In this document: piece after piece, positions 29,462 to 37,575 of the stretch
Layout of the letters: each line of letters begins with the position of its first letter
How positions within the stretch are numbered: the first letter of the stretch is position 1
NCBI RefSeq assembly: GCF_033954455.1
Contig: NZ_CP121473.1
Location: 1-64,000, forward strand
Origin: Thiorhodovibrio litoralis
GTDB taxonomy: Bacteria > Pseudomonadota > Gammaproteobacteria > Chromatiales > Chromatiaceae
DNA length: 64,000 nt
Reading direction: 5' to 3'
The notes under the pieces: generated by a model
Database searches by the model: none
What the model was told of the DNA's origin: nothing
Seen by the model: only the letters and a program-made list of their open reading frames with translations
Position numbers and translations under genes: made by a program

Positions 29462-30656
29462 CGGTCTCCTCCCCTTGTGCTGAAACTGGGGTTGGTTGCC
29501 GCCGCACCAGGGACAGGATATTCCGCTCCAGATCCCTGATGACCTTGTCCCAGCTCATGGCGATGGCGGTGTCGCGGGCGGCTAGCCCGAGAGTCCGCAG
29601 TCTCGCATGATCCTGTGCCAGTGCAACTGCTTGTTCGATGAACGCCTCGGGGTCATCGACAGGCACCGAAATTCCATTCCGACCAGAGTGTATATGCTGC
29701 TTGGCGGCGGCATAGTCAAACGCGATCACTGCCAGAGCGCTGGCCATGGCCTCGGGCACCACGTTGCCAAAGGTCTCGGTCAGACTCGGGAACAGGAACA
29801 TGTCCGCCGAGGCATAGCAGGCAGCCAGCGCCTGACCAACCTGGGCGCCGGCGAAGACATAATCCGGATGCTGCCTTGCCAGGCGCTCGCGCTCGGGTCC
29901 GTCGCCGACCAGAATGAACTTGCAGTCGGTTCCCGCGGCGGCAATGGCCGAAAAGGCGGCGAAGGCGAGCGCGATATTTTTCTCTGCAGCCAGACGCCCG
30001 ACATAGAGCACCGCGGTGCTGTTCTCGCCGCAGCCCCAGTCACGGCGCTGGGCGTTGCAGCGCCGCGCCGGGGAGAAGAGCTCCGTATCCACCCCGCGGC
30101 TGAAGACTCTCAGGTTCTTGAATCCATCCCGCGCCAACTCGGCCTGCAGTGCGGCGGTCGGTACCAGGGTCGCGTCGGCCCGATTATGGAAGCGCCGCAA
30201 TGAGTTGACAATGGGCCGCATCAGCAGCCCCAGTCCGTAGTAGCGGCTGTATTGATGGAACTGGGTGTGAAAGCCGGTCAGTGCTGGAATGCCGAGTCGG
30301 CGCGCGCAGTTCAGCGCCGCCCGCCCGAGCGGGCCTTCGGTGGCGATATAGACCGCGTGCGGGCGCCACTCGCGCCAGTGCGCGCACAGCTGCCCGCCGA
30401 CCGGCAGGCCGAACCGCAGGCCGCGATAACCGGGCAGGGGCAGGCCAGGGACCAGGCATTCCTCCTCTGAGCTGCCACCCGGGTCCGCCCGTCTGGGATC
30501 GCCGGGTTGGCGCGGGCGCACCAGCCGGACCTCATGTCCCAGGCGACGTAACCCACTGAGCAGTTGATACATGGTGTTGGCCACGCCGTTGATTTCCGGC
30601 GGATAGGTTTCGGTCACCACGGCCAGCCGACAGGGTTGGCGATCGCTCGGTTTCAT
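29433..30656 (-). CDS. GT4-family glycosyltransferase, possible glycolipid synthase
   Basis: The 407-residue GT-B enzyme opens with VVTETYPPEINGVANTMYQLLSGLRRLGHEV, the glycine-rich acceptor loop, and has VLYVGRLAAEKN and the catalytic EX7E motif in SLTETFGNVVPEAMASALAVIAF. It resembles the MgtA/SqdX/Agt group, which transfers sugars from nucleotide donors to diacylglycerol or mannosyl acceptors. Its ATG overlaps the stop of the acyltransferase gene (ATGA), indicating translational coupling, and its end overlaps the PAP2 gene. Lipid neighbours favour a membrane glycolipid product; the sugar is not predictable. Confidence 0.87.
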   Translation of the reverse strand: MKPSDRQPCRLAVVTETYPPEINGVANTMYQLLSGLRRLGHEVRLVRPRQPGDPRRADPGGSSEEECLVPGLPLPGYRGLRFGLPVGGQLCAHWREWRPHAVYIATEGPLGRAALNCARRLGIPALTGFHTQFHQYSRYYGLGLLMRPIVNSLRRFHNRADATLVPTAALQAELARDGFKNLRVFSRGVDTELFSPARRCNAQRRDWGCGENSTAVLYVGRLAAEKNIALAFAAFSAIAAAGTDCKFILVGDGPERERLARQHPDYVFAGAQVGQALAACYASADMFLFPSLTETFGNVVPEAMASALAVIAFDYAAAKQHIHSGRNGISVPVDDPEAFIEQAVALAQDHARLRTLGLAARDTAIAMSWDKVIRDLERNILSLVRRQPTPVSAQGEETDARLVATSE

Positions 30657-31597
30657 CGTCCACCATCCATTTGCGTGGAGCTCGGGCGGGCGGATTCCGC
30701 GTCGCCACGGTCTGGAGCCTGGGTGCCAAGCCCGCTCGAGGTTGTGCCCTGGGCCGGGTCAGCATCGTGCTCGAGCGCATCGACAATCGCCGTGCGGGTG
30801 GCCTCGGCCAGGGTGCGCCGATCGCGTCCCGTGGTGTCGATTGGCGGCAGAAACACAACCCGCACCTCAATCCCCGGGTGTTTCAGGAGGCGCCACAGGT
30901 GGGGCACGAGGATGTCGTCATTGATGAATGGCGCAACCGGGTGCGGCTGCGGGCCGCGGCCATAGCGCAGCGCGACCGGCTGGAGCTTGATGGGAGCCGC
31001 CAGATTGCCGCGCATGCTTGGGTGGGTCGCCGCTGCAGCATCTTGCCCTGGGCGACAACCGGAGTCTTGCTGATCGCGGCCCTCCCGTCCGTCATGCCCA
31101 TGATCCAGAGGCGGCTGAACAACCGCGAACAGGCGCGGCAGAAAACGCCGCACGCCGGCGCCGTTGCTGGTTGTGCCTTCGGCGAAGACAACGACCGAAA
31201 AACCGGCCGTGATGCGGGCGCGAACCGCATCGATGGCCTCGGCAAACCGGTTTGCGCCGCGCTCAATGAACAGGGTTCCGGCCACCGCGGCCATCCAGCC
31301 GAGGATCGGCCAGCGGCGCACCTCGGATTTGGATAGAAAACAGACGTGTCCGTGCGCGCCAAGGATTGGAATATCGAGCCAGGAGATGTGGTTGGCGACT
31401 ACCAGCGCGGGCTCGCGCATGTCACCGACGACCTCCACCCGCAGCGCCAGAATGCGGCACAGGCGTCGGTGCCACCAGCGCACGATGTCGGGTTGCCAAG
31501 TCGGTGCTTGCCCCAGGGCGCGCAGGGTGGCCAGGGCCAGACTGATCAGGGTGCCGGTCAGAAGATGCTCGATCGTGCGCAGCAGTCGCCAGATCAT
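30653..31597 (-). CDS. olsA: PlsC-family acyltransferase, probable lyso-ornithine lipid acyltransferase
   Basis: The protein has the acyltransferase motifs NHISWLD (NHX4D, catalytic His and Asp), ERGANRFAEA and FAEGTTSNG, within 314 residues and an N-terminal membrane segment. It could be a 1-acyl-glycerol-3-phosphate acyltransferase, but it lies seven bases after olsB, the arrangement of OlsB-OlsA ornithine-lipid pairs, where OlsA acylates lyso-ornithine lipid. A Gly/Asp/Gln-rich insert (about residues 165-195) and a disordered tail are unusual. Assignment to olsA rests on context. Confidence 0.75.
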   Translation of the reverse strand: MIWRLLRTIEHLLTGTLISLALATLRALGQAPTWQPDIVRWWHRRLCRILALRVEVVGDMREPALVVANHISWLDIPILGAHGHVCFLSKSEVRRWPILGWMAAVAGTLFIERGANRFAEAIDAVRARITAGFSVVVFAEGTTSNGAGVRRFLPRLFAVVQPPLDHGHDGREGRDQQDSGCRPGQDAAAATHPSMRGNLAAPIKLQPVALRYGRGPQPHPVAPFINDDILVPHLWRLLKHPGIEVRVVFLPPIDTTGRDRRTLAEATRTAIVDALEHDADPAQGTTSSGLGTQAPDRGDAESARPSSTQMDGGR

Positions 31598-31603
31598 CGG
31601 CCG

Positions 31604-32383
31604 TCAGACGGATGCCAGGTTGCCGTGCGAGCGGCGGATGAAGTGACGAGAGTAGCTGGGGTTGAGCTCGCGCACATCGAGCAGCATCAGCACGTCGGCG
31701 ACCTGAAAGTCGGGGTCGCGGCACGGCTCGCCGCAGGCGCGCGCGCCAAGGCGCACATAGGCCTTGACCAGCGGCGGCAGGGGTGCGTCGAGCTTGGGCT
31801 CGCCGCGCCCCTCGACGCGCAGCGGTTGGCGTGGGCTCACGCGCAGATGCGCGGGCGCCATGGCCTGCCGCCGCAGCCGGTTCATGATGGCGGCGGCCTG
31901 CGCATCGCCGGCGCCGAGCGGGATGCTGGCGCATCCGAACAGGAAATTGGCTTGGTGCATTTGAATGTACCTGGCTACGCCGGACCAGAGTACCGCGATG
32001 GCCGAGCCCTGGCGATATTCCCGCGCCACGCAGGTGCGCCCGAGCTCGGCCAGGCAGCCGTCGAGACGGCGGATCGGGCCGAGGTCGAACTCACCTTCGG
32101 AGTAGAAGCGCCCGAGCCGGCGCGCGGCCGTTTGAGCGAGAATACGGGTGCAGGCGACCACTTGCCCAGTCTCGGTCTCGCGCACCAGCAGATGTTGGCA
32201 GTGATGGTCGAAGTCGTCGTAGTCGAGTCGCTCGGCATCGCTTTTGAGCTTGGCGCCCAACTCCAAACCAAAGATGCGGTAGCGCAGCGCCAGCGCCTCG
32301 CGCACGGCGGTGTCACTATCGGCGAATTCAACCCGCAGGCGCTCTGCGCGGGCGTTGGATGAGACTGGTGCGGTGGCTCCCAT
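31604..32383 (-). CDS. olsB: Ornithine-acyl-ACP N-acyltransferase-like GNAT protein
   Basis: OlsB transfers a 3-hydroxyacyl chain from ACP to the alpha-amino group of ornithine, the first step of ornithine-lipid synthesis. The 259 residues show the family pattern ALRYRIFGLELGAK, the acidic YDDFDHHCQHLLV, FYSEGEFDLGPI, ELGRTCVAREYRQGSAIAVLWSGVARY and FLFGCASIPLG. Distinction from related hemolysin-like/N-acyl amino-acid synthases is not absolute. It leads a four-gene leftward operon, with a PHO-box-like repeat about 87 bases upstream. Confidence 0.82.
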   Translation of the reverse strand: MGATAPVSSNARAERLRVEFADSDTAVREALALRYRIFGLELGAKLKSDAERLDYDDFDHHCQHLLVRETETGQVVACTRILAQTAARRLGRFYSEGEFDLGPIRRLDGCLAELGRTCVAREYRQGSAIAVLWSGVARYIQMHQANFLFGCASIPLGAGDAQAAAIMNRLRRQAMAPAHLRVSPRQPLRVEGRGEPKLDAPLPPLVKAYVRLGARACGEPCRDPDFQVADVLMLLDVRELNPSYSRHFIRRSHGNLASV

Positions 32384-32469
32384 GACTGAAATACCCGGTA
32401 TGTCGGATGCATGATGGCAGGCGAACCTAAAAGGCTAACAGTCGATTGTTGCAGAACCATGAGCTTGAT

Positions 32470-32487
32470 ATGACTGAGCCATGACGC
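32470..32487 (-). promoter_or_regulatory. PHO-box-like direct repeat upstream of olsB
   Basis: On the minus strand the site reads GCGTCAT, four bases, CAGTCAT. Compared with the PhoB site (two CTGTCAT units on an 11-base period) the half-sites match 5/7 and 6/7. It lies in the olsB upstream spacer in the right orientation. No good -10 is seen 10-11 bases after it, so the call is tentative. Confidence 0.35.
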
Positions 32488-32532
32488 GGCGCGGTGGCCG
32501 TCGTGGTTGGCTCCGGCCCAAGGCAGAAAAAA

Positions 32533-33222
32533 TCATGCGGGATCATCTGCGTTGCCGCTGCCAGTATCGCCGCGCAGCGACATGATCGGCCAGCCGCGCT
32601 CGGCGGCGACCGCGCCGAGCTGCGGGTCAGGGTCAACAGCGACCGGGTGTTGGACTTCGCTCAGCAGCGGCAGGTCGTTGATGGAGTCGCTGTAGAACCG
32701 GCTGTCGGCTAAGGTCAACCCCTGTTCCCCTAGCCAGTGGTGCAGGCGCTCGACTTTGCCGTGCTGAAAGGCGGGTATACCGGCAACCTCACCGGTATAG
32801 CGGCCATCGCAGAATTCGGGATCGGTCGCAATCAGGTCGGCAATACCAAGGAACTCCGCAATCGGAGCCGTGACGAAGCGATTGGTGGCGGTGATAATCA
32901 GCAGTCGGTCGCCGGCACGACGGTGCTCCTCGATGAGCGCGCGAGCTTGGGGAAGGATGATAGGCTCGATTTTTTCGCGCATGAAGGCATCGCGCCAGGC
33001 ATGCAGGGTGGCAAGCGGGTGCTGACTCAGTGGTCGCAGGGAAAACCGCAGGAAGGCGTCGATATCCAGGCAGCCGTTGCGGTAGTCGGCAAAAAAGGCG
33101 CTGTTCTTGCGTTCATACTCAGTGGCGTCGACCACGCCCTGCTCGATGAGGTGGCATCCCCACAGATAATCGGAGTCGCCGGCGAGCAGGGTGTTGTCGA
33201 GATCGAAGATGGTCAGGCGCAA
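32533..33222 (-). CDS. HAD-superfamily IB hydrolase (SerB-like phosphatase)
   Basis: The N-terminal FDLDNTLLAGDSD has the two catalytic Asp residues (7 and 9), the middle IITATNRFVTAPIAEFLGI has the motif II Thr, and FYSDSINDLPLLSEV carries the Mg2+-binding acidic pair. The length (229) fits the subfamily of HAD-IB phosphatases related to phosphoserine phosphatase; the natural substrate is not known. It is co-directional with olsB, but the 149-base spacer with a candidate promoter suggests separate units. It is divergent from rppH. Confidence 0.87.
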   Translation of the reverse strand: MRLTIFDLDNTLLAGDSDYLWGCHLIEQGVVDATEYERKNSAFFADYRNGCLDIDAFLRFSLRPLSQHPLATLHAWRDAFMREKIEPIILPQARALIEEHRRAGDRLLIITATNRFVTAPIAEFLGIADLIATDPEFCDGRYTGEVAGIPAFQHGKVERLHHWLGEQGLTLADSRFYSDSINDLPLLSEVQHPVAVDPDPQLGAVAAERGWPIMSLRGDTGSGNADDPA

Positions 33223-33426
33223 GGCGGCCCTCCAGTGTGGCGCTGTTTAAGGAATGGGCAAGATTAAAGAGTATCGCCGATCCACAGTGCTCGTGGGGTG
33301 CCTTTTTGGCGGGCTGCCGGCTGGTCCCTGCTCTGGGGTGTCGTGCTGGCGCGAGTTTGGCGCCGATTTGCCGCTGTCGCGCCAAGTATGGAAAAATGCA
33401 GACGGAACTCAAAGAGGTGGCCAGGC

Positions 33427-34047
33427 TTGATCGATCGCGACGGCTTCAGACCCAATGTCGGCATCATCTTGTGCAACGCCGAGCGGCGCTTGTTCTGGGG
33501 GCGTCGTGTTGGGCAGAACGCATGGCAGTTTCCGCAGGGTGGCATCCAAGGCGATGAAACCCCGCGGGAGGCGATGTTTCGCGAACTCGAGGAGGAAGTC
33601 GGTCTGGTTCCGCGCCAGGTGACCATCCTCGGCAGCACGCGCGGCTGGCTGCGCTACCGCTTGCCAAAGCGCTTTATCCGCAGGCACTGCTGCGGGCCGA
33701 CTTGCATCGGGCAAAAGCAGGTCTGGTTTATGCTGCGGGTTGACTGCGGCGAGGATGCCTTTTGTCTCGACCACTCCCCCAAGCCGGAGTTCGACGCCTG
33801 GCGCTGGGTGCGTTACTGGAGCCCACTGCGTGAGGTGGTCTACTTCAAGCGTCAGGTTTACGAGCAGGCGCTGATTGAGTTGCAGCCCCTGCTCTATCCA
33901 GAACTGCGCGAGGATCGCCCATCACGCTCGCCCGATGGGCTGACGCGCGATTCCCAGCCCATGTCGGCGCAACCGCTGTCGCTCGACTGGGCGGCGGCGG
34001 AGCCGGTGGGGCCGGTGCAGCCACGAGCGGCCTACCGGCGCCGTTAG
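33427..34047 (+). CDS. rppH: RNA pyrophosphohydrolase
   Basis: RppH removes pyrophosphate from the 5' end of mRNA and so starts decay by RNase E. The Nudix box [23 protein letters not shown] is complete, and the N terminus [16 protein letters not shown] and W(Q/R)FPQGG match E. coli RppH. I chose the TTG at 33427, with GAGGTG seven bases upstream, rather than an ATG 43 codons earlier. The 206 residues include a C-terminal Pro/Ala-rich tail longer than usual. Its neighbour ptsP is the classic partner. Confidence 0.92.
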   Translation: MIDRDGFRPNVGIILCNAERRLFWGRRVGQNAWQFPQGGIQGDETPREAMFRELEEEVGLVPRQVTILGSTRGWLRYRLPKRFIRRHCCGPTCIGQKQVWFMLRVDCGEDAFCLDHSPKPEFDAWRWVRYWSPLREVVYFKRQVYEQALIELQPLLYPELREDRPSRSPDGLTRDSQPMSAQPLSLDWAAAEPVGPVQPRAAYRRR

Positions 34048-34169
34048 TCCCTGATGCGCATGCACCCACTAACATTAATGACTCCTCGTGATTCACGCTA
34101 ACCTTATGCGACTGTCGCGACCGCCCCGTCAATTTATCGTCTCGACTGGGCTTCAGCGGAGGCCTCGGC

Positions 34170-36401
34170 ATGCTTGAATCACTGCGGCGAATTGTTCAGG
34201 AAGTCAATCGCGCCCTGTCGCTCGACGATGCCCTGCAAATCATCGTCAGCCGGGTTAAGGAGGCCATCGGCGCCGATGTCTGCTCGGTCTATCTGACCGA
34301 TCAAAGCAATCGCGAGCATGTTCTGCTGGCTACCGACGGCTTGCGGCCGGAATCTATCGGCCGAGTGCGCATCCCGCTCAATCGCGGTCTGGTCGGCTGG
34401 GTGGCGGAAAAAGCCGACCTTGTCAGCCTGAGCGATGCATCGACGCATTCGCGCTACCTGAGTATCACCGAGACCGGGGAGAACCGCTTCCGCGGCTTTC
34501 TCGGCGTGCCCATCGTGCAGAACCGGCGCGTGCTGGGCGTGCTGGTGCTGCGCCAGCACGAGGCGCGGCGCTTTGGCGATGACGAGGTCACCTTTGTCAT
34601 CACCCTGGCGGCTCAACTGGCCGGTGCCATCGAGCTCGGGCGCATGCATCAGCAGGACCTGATGCCGAGCCGTTTTCTGTCCGGAATGGCGGCCTCGCCC
34701 GGGATTGGCTTTGGCACCATGGTGGTGGTCTATCCGCCGGCCAATCTCGAGGCTGTCCCAGACAAAGTCGTCGAGGACACCGAGGCCGAGGCGACGGCCT
34801 TTCGTGCCGCGCTCAAGGACGTCGGCGCCGAGATCGATCGCATCGGCGATCGCTTCAGCCAGGAAGACCGCGCGCTATTCGAGGCCTGGCGCATGATGCT
34901 GGAGAGCGATTCCCTGGTCGATGGGGCGCTTAAACGCATCAGCGATGGTAGCTGGGCACAGGCGGCGCTGCGCGACACCATCGCCGAGCACACCTCAGTG
35001 TTCGATCAGATGGAAGACCCCTATTTGCGCGAACGCGCCTCGGACGTGCGCGATCTCGGCCGCTGGATTTTGACTAGGCTGCAGAACCAGAGCGCACCGG
35101 CGCTCGACTACCCGGCGCAAACGATTTTGGTCGGTGATGAGATCAGTGTCATGCAGCTGAGCGCGGTGCCGAGCGAGTCGCTTGCCGGTATCGTCAGCAG
35201 CGGCGGCTCGGCCTCCTCGCATATCGCCATTCTCGCGCGCGGCATGGGGTTGCCGGCGGCCATGGGTGTCAGCGACCTGCCCGTCAGCCGCTTGAATGGG
35301 CTGGAGAGCATCGTCGATGGTTACCGCGGCCGGGTCTATGTCGACCCCGCGCCGAGCATCCGCACCGAATACGAACGCCTGGCCGCCGAGGAACAAGCCT
35401 TTGCTGCCGAGCTCGACGCGCTGCGCGGTCTGCCCTCGGAGACCACCGATGGTTACGCCCTGCCGCTTTATCTCAACACGGGCTTGGTTTCCGAGCAGCG
35501 CCCGGCCGGCAGTGACGAGGCCGCGGGCGTTGGACTCTATCGCACCGAGCTGCCCTTTTTGGTGCGCGACCGCTTTCCCGGCGAGGGTGCTCAGTACAGC
35601 AACTACCGGCGCATTCTTGAAATTTTCACACCGCGCACAGTCACCATTCGCACGCTCGATATCGGCGGTGACAAGCCGCTGTCATACTTCCCGATCGAGG
35701 AATCCAACCCTTTCCTCGGCTGGCGCGGCATCCGCATCGCGCTCGATCATCCGCAGATTTTCATGACCCAGGTGCGCGCCATGCTGTCGGCCTCGGTGGG
35801 GCTCGATAATCTGCAGTTGCTGCTGCCCATGATTACCACCATCGACGAACTCGAAGAAGCCAAGCGCATGATCTGGCGCGCGCACGACGAGCTCGTCAGC
35901 GAGGGGCATGCCGTCAGCATGCCACCGGTTGGTGTGATGATCGAGGTGCCGGCCGCGGTCTATCAGGCCGAAGCGCTGGCGAGCCGGGTGGATTTTCTCT
36001 CGATTGGCACCAACGACCTGACCCAGTACCTGCTGGCGGTGGATCGGAACAACCCACGCGTGGCCGCACTGTACGACGACCTGCACCCCGCGGTGCTTGG
36101 GGCGGTGACGACCGTGGTGGCTGGCGCGCGTGCGCATGGCAAAGAGGTCAGTGTGTGCGGCGAGCTGGCCGGTGATCCACTGGGAGCCGCGCTCTTGCTT
36201 GGCAGCGGCGTGCATAGTCTCAGTATGAGCGCCGCGAGTTTGCTGCGCGTAAAAGGCGTGATTCGCAGTTTGAGTCGCAGCCGCGCGCGCGAATTGCTAA
36301 ATGATGCACTGCGCTGCCATAGCGGGTCCGCCGTGCGCAAGGTCATGACCGCCGCGCTCGAAGACATTGGCCTTGGCGGCCTGGTGCGCCCGGGGCGCTG
36401 A
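34170..36401 (+). CDS. ptsP: Phosphoenolpyruvate-protein phosphotransferase PtsP (nitrogen PTS enzyme I)
   Basis: PtsP passes phosphate from PEP to NPr in the nitrogen-related PTS. The 743 residues comprise an N-terminal GAF domain (about 1-165), then an enzyme I-like part with the phospho-His at His351 (SASSHIAILARGMG), the PEP-binding TLDIGGDKPLSY, FLSIGTNDLTQYLLAVDR and the active-site Cys663 (VCGELAGDP). The GAF domain distinguishes it from PtsI. It follows rppH by 122 bases, and its stop precedes the next gene by four bases. Confidence 0.95.
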   Translation: MLESLRRIVQEVNRALSLDDALQIIVSRVKEAIGADVCSVYLTDQSNREHVLLATDGLRPESIGRVRIPLNRGLVGWVAEKADLVSLSDASTHSRYLSITETGENRFRGFLGVPIVQNRRVLGVLVLRQHEARRFGDDEVTFVITLAAQLAGAIELGRMHQQDLMPSRFLSGMAASPGIGFGTMVVVYPPANLEAVPDKVVEDTEAEATAFRAALKDVGAEIDRIGDRFSQEDRALFEAWRMMLESDSLVDGALKRISDGSWAQAALRDTIAEHTSVFDQMEDPYLRERASDVRDLGRWILTRLQNQSAPALDYPAQTILVGDEISVMQLSAVPSESLAGIVSSGGSASSHIAILARGMGLPAAMGVSDLPVSRLNGLESIVDGYRGRVYVDPAPSIRTEYERLAAEEQAFAAELDALRGLPSETTDGYALPLYLNTGLVSEQRPAGSDEAAGVGLYRTELPFLVRDRFPGEGAQYSNYRRILEIFTPRTVTIRTLDIGGDKPLSYFPIEESNPFLGWRGIRIALDHPQIFMTQVRAMLSASVGLDNLQLLLPMITTIDELEEAKRMIWRAHDELVSEGHAVSMPPVGVMIEVPAAVYQAEALASRVDFLSIGTNDLTQYLLAVDRNNPRVAALYDDLHPAVLGAVTTVVAGARAHGKEVSVCGELAGDPLGAALLLGSGVHSLSMSAASLLRVKGVIRSLSRSRARELLNDALRCHSGSAVRKVMTAALEDIGLGGLVRPGR

Positions 36402-36405
36402 TGTG

Positions 36406-37530
36406 ATGGATAAGGTCGCAGATACAGTCGCCGGTTTCAGTTCTGTCGGGCGTTTTTTGGTCATCGCTGGCGCCTTCGTGGTGCTGGTGGCCGGTCTGCG
36501 CGCGGCCTCGCATCTGGTCACGCCCTTTTTGCTGTCGGTTTTCATCGCCGTACTGGCTGTCGGGCCGCTGCGTTTTTTGCGCGAGCGCGGACTGCCGAGG
36601 TGGGCGGCAATGCTGGTGATTGCCGGACTGCTGCTGGGCGTCGGCACAGTGGTTGGAACGCTGTTTACGGATTCGCTGAATACTTTTAATCAGCGCCTGC
36701 CGGATTATCAGGCAAAGCTCCTTGGCGCTGCGAGCGAGATGCAAGAGTGGGTCGAGGCGCATGGGATGGAGTTGCACGAAAATGCACTGAGCTCGCTGAT
36801 CGATCCCCCGCGCATGATGTCGCTGATGCGTCAGCTGGTGACTGGCTTTAGCACCATTCTGGCCAATGCCATGCTGGTGCTGGTGGCGGTCATTTTTATT
36901 TTGCTTGAGGCCGAAAGCCTGCCCAATAAACTGCGCCTGGCCCTGCGCACGCCGGAAGAGTCCATCAATCAGGCGCAGCAGGTGATGCAATCCATCAACC
37001 GCTACATGGCGCTCAAGGCCTCGACCAGCCTGCTGACCGGCGTGCTGGTGTGGATTTTGCTCGAGATGGTCGGGGTGGACTTCGCCCCCATGTGGGGGAC
37101 CATCGCGTTTTTTCTCAATTTCGTCCCGAACATCGGCTCCTTTATCGCCGCGATTCCGGCGGTGCTGCTCGCCTTGGTGCAGATCGACTTAGAAGCTGCG
37201 CTGATGACCGCGATTGGCTTTACTGTGATCAACATCGCCATCGGTAATATTCTGGAGCCAAAAATCATGGGTCAAGGCATGGGTATGTCGACCCTGGTGG
37301 TGTTCCTTTCCCTGGTATTCTGGGGCTATGTGCTGGGTGTTGGCGGCATGTTTCTGTCAGTGCCGCTGACCATGGCGCTGAAGATCGGTCTCGGCGCCAA
37401 TTCGCAGACCCGCCCGATCGCGATTCTGCTCGGTCCCGAGGTTCAGGTTGACGAGTCAAACAGCGATGACGCCCGGGCCCATGACAACCTGTGGTCCGAG
37501 CTGACCCAGGGCGCAGAGCCTCCCAGATGA
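36406..37530 (+). CDS. AI-2E family transporter (PerM-like)
   Basis: The 374-residue protein has about eight membrane helices and the PerM/AI-2E signature blocks WGTIAFFLNFVPNIGSFIAAIPAVLLAL, GFTVINIAIGNILEPKIMGQGMGMSTLVVFLSLVFWGYVLG and GMFLSVPLTM. Family members have been linked to autoinducer-2 export or Na+/H+ exchange; the substrate here is unknown. The start at 36406 (MDKVADTVAG) lies four bases after the ptsP stop; an upstream in-frame start would overlap ptsP by 35 bases. Confidence 0.87.
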   Translation: MDKVADTVAGFSSVGRFLVIAGAFVVLVAGLRAASHLVTPFLLSVFIAVLAVGPLRFLRERGLPRWAAMLVIAGLLLGVGTVVGTLFTDSLNTFNQRLPDYQAKLLGAASEMQEWVEAHGMELHENALSSLIDPPRMMSLMRQLVTGFSTILANAMLVLVAVIFILLEAESLPNKLRLALRTPEESINQAQQVMQSINRYMALKASTSLLTGVLVWILLEMVGVDFAPMWGTIAFFLNFVPNIGSFIAAIPAVLLALVQIDLEAALMTAIGFTVINIAIGNILEPKIMGQGMGMSTLVVFLSLVFWGYVLGVGGMFLSVPLTMALKIGLGANSQTRPIAILLGPEVQVDESNSDDARAHDNLWSELTQGAEPPR

Positions 37531-37575
37531 CTAACGTATATGCACGACGGATTGATTGATTCCCAGGAGAACACT

